From: Pseudomonadota bacterium
GTDB taxonomy: Bacteria; Pseudomonadota; Gammaproteobacteria; Steroidobacterales; Steroidobacteraceae
DNA length: 64,000 bases
Direction: 5' to 3'
Assembly: GCA_023391335.1 (NCBI GenBank)
Contig: JAEWBG010000051.1
Coordinates: 51,246-115,245 of the forward strand
A program made the position numbers and the translations under genes. Numbering within the stretch: the first letter of the stretch is position 1; each line of letters opens with the position of its first letter. This document shows, piece by piece, positions 60,088-64,000 of the stretch. The notes below the pieces were generated by a model. It worked only from the letters and a program-made list of their open reading frames with translations. It did no database searches and was not told where the DNA came from.

Positions 60088-62442
60088 CTAGCGGACGACG
60101 ACCAGCAGTTTGCGTAAAGACTCTTGGTCCTTCTTGCTGCCCTTGCTCGACAGCTCGGCCTTCGCATCGCTCCAGTTCAGTAGCGTCGTGGTGCCTTTGC
60201 CGCGCTCGTAGTCGTAAGTCAGGCCATCGTCGTCGAACAATGCAAATGAAGCGTCGCGGCCGGGATACACGCGAATCTCTTTGGGCGGTTGTGCAGTGGC
60301 CGTGCTTTGGATATCGATGCCAAGCGGCACGATGGATCCGGCACGCACAAAGAGCGGGATGCGGTCGATCGGTGCTGCCGCGTCGATCGTTTGGCCGCCT
60401 TTGAGCTTTTGATTGGTCCAGAAGTCATACCAATCGCTGCCGGCCGGCAAATAGACGGAGCGGCTCTGCGCGCCTTGCTCGACGACAGGTGCGACCAAGA
60501 AGGCAGGGCCGAACATGTACTCATCGCCGATGCCAACGACCTTCGCATCGTTCGGAAAGTCCATGAACAGCGGCCGCATGATGGGCGCACCGGTGTCGTA
60601 TGTGTGTTTGCCGAGCGAATAGAGATACGGAATCAGTTGGTAACGCAGTTTCAAATACTGAGCGATGATCGCTTCGGCTTGTTTGCCGTAGGCCCACACC
60701 TCGGTCGACTTGCGAAGACCATGCGCGCGCATCGTCGGCAAGAATGTACCGTACTGATACCAGCGCGTGATGAGCTCCGGATAGTCGCTATAGCCTCCAA
60801 TCACATCTTTCGCATCGCTTCCATCTAGCAAAGGCGGATGCGCCGGGTTGCTGGTCGCGGGCAACGGTTGCCAGCCGCCGATGTCATTGCCCCAATACGC
60901 GATGCCCGAGGCGCTCATGTTGAGTCCGGTCGGAATTTGCCGCTCCAGCGCTTCCCACGTGGGCTCGATATCCGAGGACCAGAACAGAGCACCGCTGCGC
61001 TGTGCACCGATGTAGGCAGCGCGTGCAAGGATCACGTTACGCTTGTTGGGACGGTCGCGCCGCGATCCGTCTGCGATGCCTAATGTGTGCACCAGCGGAT
61101 AGAGGTTGTGATACCGATCGCCCGAGCCAATGCTGTAGAAGTAGCCATCCGGTACGAGATCGGGCTCGGTCTCATCCAGCCAAAACCAATCGAAGCCTTG
61201 CGATGCGATGTTGTCGCGAATCTGTCCCCAGAACCATTCGCGAGCTTCGGGGTTCGTGCTGTCGAGCAAAGCACCGGCGCGATCGCTTCGAAATGCAAGC
61301 CCATCGACCGGCTTGCCGTCTTTGTCGGCGAGAAGCCAGCCTTTCGTCGCCAGGTAATTGAAGTAGCGCGATTCCTTTTCGAAGCGCGGCCACACGCTGA
61401 TCATCGAGTGGATGCCTTCGTCGTGAAGTTCGCGATTCATTGCGGCGGGATCGGGAAAGTCGCGTGGATTGATATCCATCTGTCCCATCCGCGTCCAGTA
61501 GAACCAGTCGACGACCATGATGTCGAGCGGGTATCCGCGCGTGCGATAGCCTTTCGCGACGTCGAGCACTTGCTGCTGATTCTCGTAGCGCGCCTTGCTT
61601 TGGATGTAACCGAATGCCGGCTTGGGTGGTAGCGGAGTGGTGCCGCTCAAGAGTCGATATCCCGCGTACAAGTCATCGGCCGAATCGCCGGCAATCACAA
61701 AATACGAAACGCGTTCGCCGACTTCGGAATGCCAAACGGTTTTGCCGCTCAAGCCTGGTGTCACCGTGGTGGCGGACGGATTGTCCCAAACCACGCCGTA
61801 ACCCTTGTTCGTGACTAGAAACGGAACACAAACTTGTTCGCCATGCGGTGCATCGTAATAGTGGCGACAATCGATCGTGCGGCCGCGATGATCGAGAATG
61901 CCTTCTTGGTTTTGACCGAGGCCGTAGTAGTGCTCATCGGCCGATGCGGCAAAGCTAGCGCCGACACGGAAGGTCTTCTCCCCATTCACGACATGCGGCG
62001 CCATTTCCCATCCCGTCATTGTGACGAGCGGTTTGCCATCGGCGCGATTGATGCGAATCGCAACCGGCGGCAGCGACGGCGCGAAGTAGCGCTCCATTTG
62101 CGAAGGCGGTCCGGGATAGGGCTGCGCAACGACCTCGACATTCAACGCACTGGAGCGCAAGAAGTCAGCACCGTTGCTCGACGTGTGTTCCCACCCGCGA
62201 TCATCGGGCTTCGCAATGAAGCCGTATCCGGCCGGCGCGAGCGCGAGGTCTTTGTCGGTGCTGATCGTGACGCGCACAATGTTCGGTGCGTAGGGCTCGA
62301 CCGTGACGTAGCTCCCATTGCGATTGAGCAATGCAGTTTCCGCGGCGAAAGCGCTCGTTGCGAATGAGAGTAAGCAAACGAGCATGGACAGCAAACGAAG
62401 AGGCATCGCAGAGCGCGATGCAGTTGGCCAATCGAATCGCAT
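60088..62442 (-). CDS. Exported glycoside hydrolase family 31 enzyme (alpha-glucosidase/alpha-xylosidase type)
   Basis: A 784-residue GH31 enzyme with a signal peptide (MPLRLLSMLVCLLSFATSAFA). The catalytic nucleophile Asp is in WFWLDETEPDLVPDGYF, and the general acid/base Asp in LFWSSDIEPTWEALERQIPTGLNMSASGIAYWGNDIGGW. The N-terminal beta-sandwich (YYGLGQNQEGILDHRG) and C-terminal beta domains are also present. The TEPDLVPDG loop is closer to alpha-xylosidases than to standard alpha-glucosidases, but substrate assignment is uncertain. Confidence 0.9.
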   Translation of the reverse strand: MRFDWPTASRSAMPLRLLSMLVCLLSFATSAFAAETALLNRNGSYVTVEPYAPNIVRVTISTDKDLALAPAGYGFIAKPDDRGWEHTSSNGADFLRSSALNVEVVAQPYPGPPSQMERYFAPSLPPVAIRINRADGKPLVTMTGWEMAPHVVNGEKTFRVGASFAASADEHYYGLGQNQEGILDHRGRTIDCRHYYDAPHGEQVCVPFLVTNKGYGVVWDNPSATTVTPGLSGKTVWHSEVGERVSYFVIAGDSADDLYAGYRLLSGTTPLPPKPAFGYIQSKARYENQQQVLDVAKGYRTRGYPLDIMVVDWFYWTRMGQMDINPRDFPDPAAMNRELHDEGIHSMISVWPRFEKESRYFNYLATKGWLLADKDGKPVDGLAFRSDRAGALLDSTNPEAREWFWGQIRDNIASQGFDWFWLDETEPDLVPDGYFYSIGSGDRYHNLYPLVHTLGIADGSRRDRPNKRNVILARAAYIGAQRSGALFWSSDIEPTWEALERQIPTGLNMSASGIAYWGNDIGGWQPLPATSNPAHPPLLDGSDAKDVIGGYSDYPELITRWYQYGTFLPTMRAHGLRKSTEVWAYGKQAEAIIAQYLKLRYQLIPYLYSLGKHTYDTGAPIMRPLFMDFPNDAKVVGIGDEYMFGPAFLVAPVVEQGAQSRSVYLPAGSDWYDFWTNQKLKGGQTIDAAAPIDRIPLFVRAGSIVPLGIDIQSTATAQPPKEIRVYPGRDASFALFDDDGLTYDYERGKGTTTLLNWSDAKAELSSKGSKKDQESLRKLLVVVR

Positions 62443-62591
62443 TAAAAATCCCCCAAAAACCGCGGGCGAGCCGCGTCTGCTTCTTTGAATCGACAGTTCG
62501 CCAAGGAAATATCGACGGCGAATATAACGTGCGTGCTGCCCCTCGCAAACAAACATTTGCCGCGCGGGAACGCAGGATCGAAACCGTTTGG

Positions 62592-63842
62592 TTATTGAGT
62601 GTTTGGCGTCGTGACACGTTGCAGACGATAAATCGCAACGTCATGAGCCGGCACTGTTACATGCAGCGGCTGAGCCGTCGTCCCGGCCGTTGCGTGCGAG
62701 ATCAGATTTCTCAATCGATAGGTGTGAGATTGAAATTCTGGATTGCGATGGAACTGCGCATCCTCGATCGTGTCCGTCGCCCAATCGATCGTGACCTTGC
62801 GAGGGTCGGCATTGCGATTTAATACGGCAATGGCCCACTCGTCGTTCGCGAGCGGCTTCGCCCAAATCTCCACGCCGGCTTCTTTCTTCGCAGGGAAGCC
62901 CTGAATGCCAAGCGCATCTTGATCGACTGCAATCACTTCGCGATTCGTCAGGATCTCGCGGGTCGACGCACTCATGTTGCGAACGTCATTGCCGGCAATG
63001 AGCGGTGCGGCCAGCATTGCCCACATCGCGAAGTGCGCACGATCCTCGTTGCTGTTCGCCATGTTGCCGACTTCCATCATGTCCGGATCGTTCCAATGTC
63101 CTGGCCCAGCGTACTGGCGAAGTTCTTCCTGCTTATCCAGAATTCGCATCACGCCGTTCGAAAACCAACTGCCGTGGCCGACCACGCAATCCCAGCAATT
63201 GGTGATATCGCCTGTCGTGCGCCACAGATGCCCGATGGGCGCGCCCCACGTCCAAGGTTTGTGATCGCCCCATTCGCAAATACTGAAAACAATGGGGCGG
63301 CCGGTCGCGCGAAGTGCCGTCGCCATCGTGCGGTACGCCTCCACGGGATTGCGATCGCCCGTGCTACACCAGTCGTACTTCAGATAATCGATGCCCCAGC
63401 TCGCGTACTGCATGGCATCTTGGAATTCGTGCCCTTGGCTGCCGGGATGACCGCCGCACGTCTTCTCGCCCGCATCGGAATAGATTCCGATCTTCATGCC
63501 TTTCGAATGCACGTAGTCGGCCAGTGCTTTCATCCCTGACGGAAAGCGTTTGGCGTCTGGTTGAATGAACCCTTGAGCGTCGCGTTGGCCGTGCCAACAG
63601 TCATCGATGTTGACGTAGATGTAGCCCGCGTCGCGCATTCCCGATGAGACCATCGCGTCGGTCGTCTCGCGAATCAGCGCCTCATTGATGTCGCACGCGA
63701 AGGTATTCCAACTGTTCCACCCCATCGGCGGAGTTCGAGCGAGCGATTCATCTTTATAGATCTTGGTTTCGCTCGGCGTATCGGCGGCACTCGTTAGGAT
63801 CGGGAGGCAGGCAAGCGCAAACAGCAGGACGATTTTATGCAT
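62592..63842 (-). CDS. Exported alpha-galactosidase, GH27
   Basis: A 416-residue GH27 enzyme with a signal peptide (MHKIVLLFALACLPILTSAA). It begins LARTPPMGWNSWNTFACDINE, has the nucleophile in DYLKYDWC and the acid/base in GHWNDPDMMEVGN. GH27 enzymes remove terminal alpha-galactose from oligosaccharides. It is first in a minus-strand operon with GH31 and LacI genes, which suggests degradation of a galactose- and xylose- or glucose-substituted plant glycan. Confidence 0.95.
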   Translation of the reverse strand: MHKIVLLFALACLPILTSAADTPSETKIYKDESLARTPPMGWNSWNTFACDINEALIRETTDAMVSSGMRDAGYIYVNIDDCWHGQRDAQGFIQPDAKRFPSGMKALADYVHSKGMKIGIYSDAGEKTCGGHPGSQGHEFQDAMQYASWGIDYLKYDWCSTGDRNPVEAYRTMATALRATGRPIVFSICEWGDHKPWTWGAPIGHLWRTTGDITNCWDCVVGHGSWFSNGVMRILDKQEELRQYAGPGHWNDPDMMEVGNMANSNEDRAHFAMWAMLAAPLIAGNDVRNMSASTREILTNREVIAVDQDALGIQGFPAKKEAGVEIWAKPLANDEWAIAVLNRNADPRKVTIDWATDTIEDAQFHRNPEFQSHTYRLRNLISHATAGTTAQPLHVTVPAHDVAIYRLQRVTTPNTQ

Positions 63843-63875
63843 GCGGACACTCTTATTAATGGGAGCTTGGGTCAG

Positions 63876-63904
63876 ATGCTACCGGTGGCGCACGGATAAG
63901 ACAA
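63876..63904 (-). promoter_or_regulatory. GH27 promoter with LacI-type operator
   Basis: TTGTCT (63899-63904) and TAGCAT (63876-63881) are separated by 17 bp on the minus strand. The palindromic GCTACCGGTGGC (63878-63889), with the central ACCGGT typical of LacI-family operators, overlaps the -10 side, so a bound repressor would block transcription. Confidence 0.6.
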
Positions 63905-63914
63905 ACGGGGTTCT

Positions 63915-63955
63915 ATTGAGTTGACGGTTCACGGTTGGGAGTTGGCGGTCAGAAG
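63915..63955. repeat. Short-repeat half-array (GTTGACGGT theme)
   Basis: GAGTTGACGGTTCACGGTTG and following GGAGTTGGCGGTCAG words resemble the element at 36.7 kb. Any inverted partner would lie beyond the window's right end. Confidence 0.45.
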
Positions 63956-64000
63956 GACAGGGAACGGCCGCTCCCGGCATCCTGCCTCTCGCGGCATTGG

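Overview
The window is a stretch of bacterial chromosome, most likely from a gammaproteobacterium of the Xanthomonadales/Nevskiales (Steroidobacteraceae-like) neighbourhood. This placement is inferred from gene content: a fused aspartate kinase/diaminopimelate decarboxylase, a TrpR-family (YerC) gene heading a compact his operon with fused hisB and hisIE, a complete ccmABCDEFGHI cluster, and many TonB-dependent receptors paired with glycoside hydrolases. No rRNA or phylogenetic marker was compared.

Layout. 1-3.8 kb: two tandem HWE histidine kinases (the first cut by the window edge), a receiver protein and a hotdog thioesterase. 4-10 kb: a secreted TPR protein, a HupE/UreJ transporter beside a decayed ureG remnant, a histidine phosphatase, YjbQ, a DUF2167 protein, tRNA-Ala and tRNA-Arg, and a HigBA module. 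10.2-15.7 kb: an Oar-type TonB receptor with a GH144-like glucanase, then a SAM hydrolase. 15.9-18.9 kb: a small acidic protein and lysC-lysA. 19-26.5 kb: the his operon on the minus strand, in which hisF can only start at ATT. 26.8-29.2 kb: a SAM-I riboswitch controlling metX-metB. 29.2-36.6 kb: the minus-strand operon ilvC-leuA-ilvE-leuCDB with an attenuator-like leader and a structured 3' end. 36.9-43.1 kb: M17 aminopeptidase, EamA transporter, RluE-type pseudouridine synthase, family 5 UDG, uvrC and pgsA. 43.1-43.9 kb: tRNA-Cys, tRNA-Gly and a tRNA-Leu(UAA) split by a group I intron. 44-51 kb: ccmABCDEFGHI. 51.1-54.1 kb: MaoC-type protein, nitroreductase, subclass B3 metallo-beta-lactamase and LysE exporter. 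54.4-59 kb: TonB receptor, YfiR protein and hybrid kinase in one operon. 59-63.8 kb: GH27 and GH31 enzymes with a LacI-type regulator.

The most striking feature is the 282-nt group I intron between U34 and A35 of tRNA-Leu(UAA). It belongs to the type known from cyanobacterial tRNA-Leu and Azoarcus tRNA-Ile, and a short tandem-repeat array sits inside its P6 extension. Part of that array is identical over 22 bp to an intergenic repeat 1.7 kb away.

Two families of intergenic repeats recur through the window. One consists of arrays of degenerate 7-9-mers, usually with an inverted partner array about 50-130 bp away, and several end exactly at start codons lacking a Shine-Dalgarno sequence. The other is an array of mini-hairpins joined by CCTTCCT-like linkers, with compensatory changes between copies. 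Most metabolic genes belong to tight operons with ATGA-type overlaps, covering histidine, leucine/isoleucine/valine, methionine, lysine and cytochrome c maturation.
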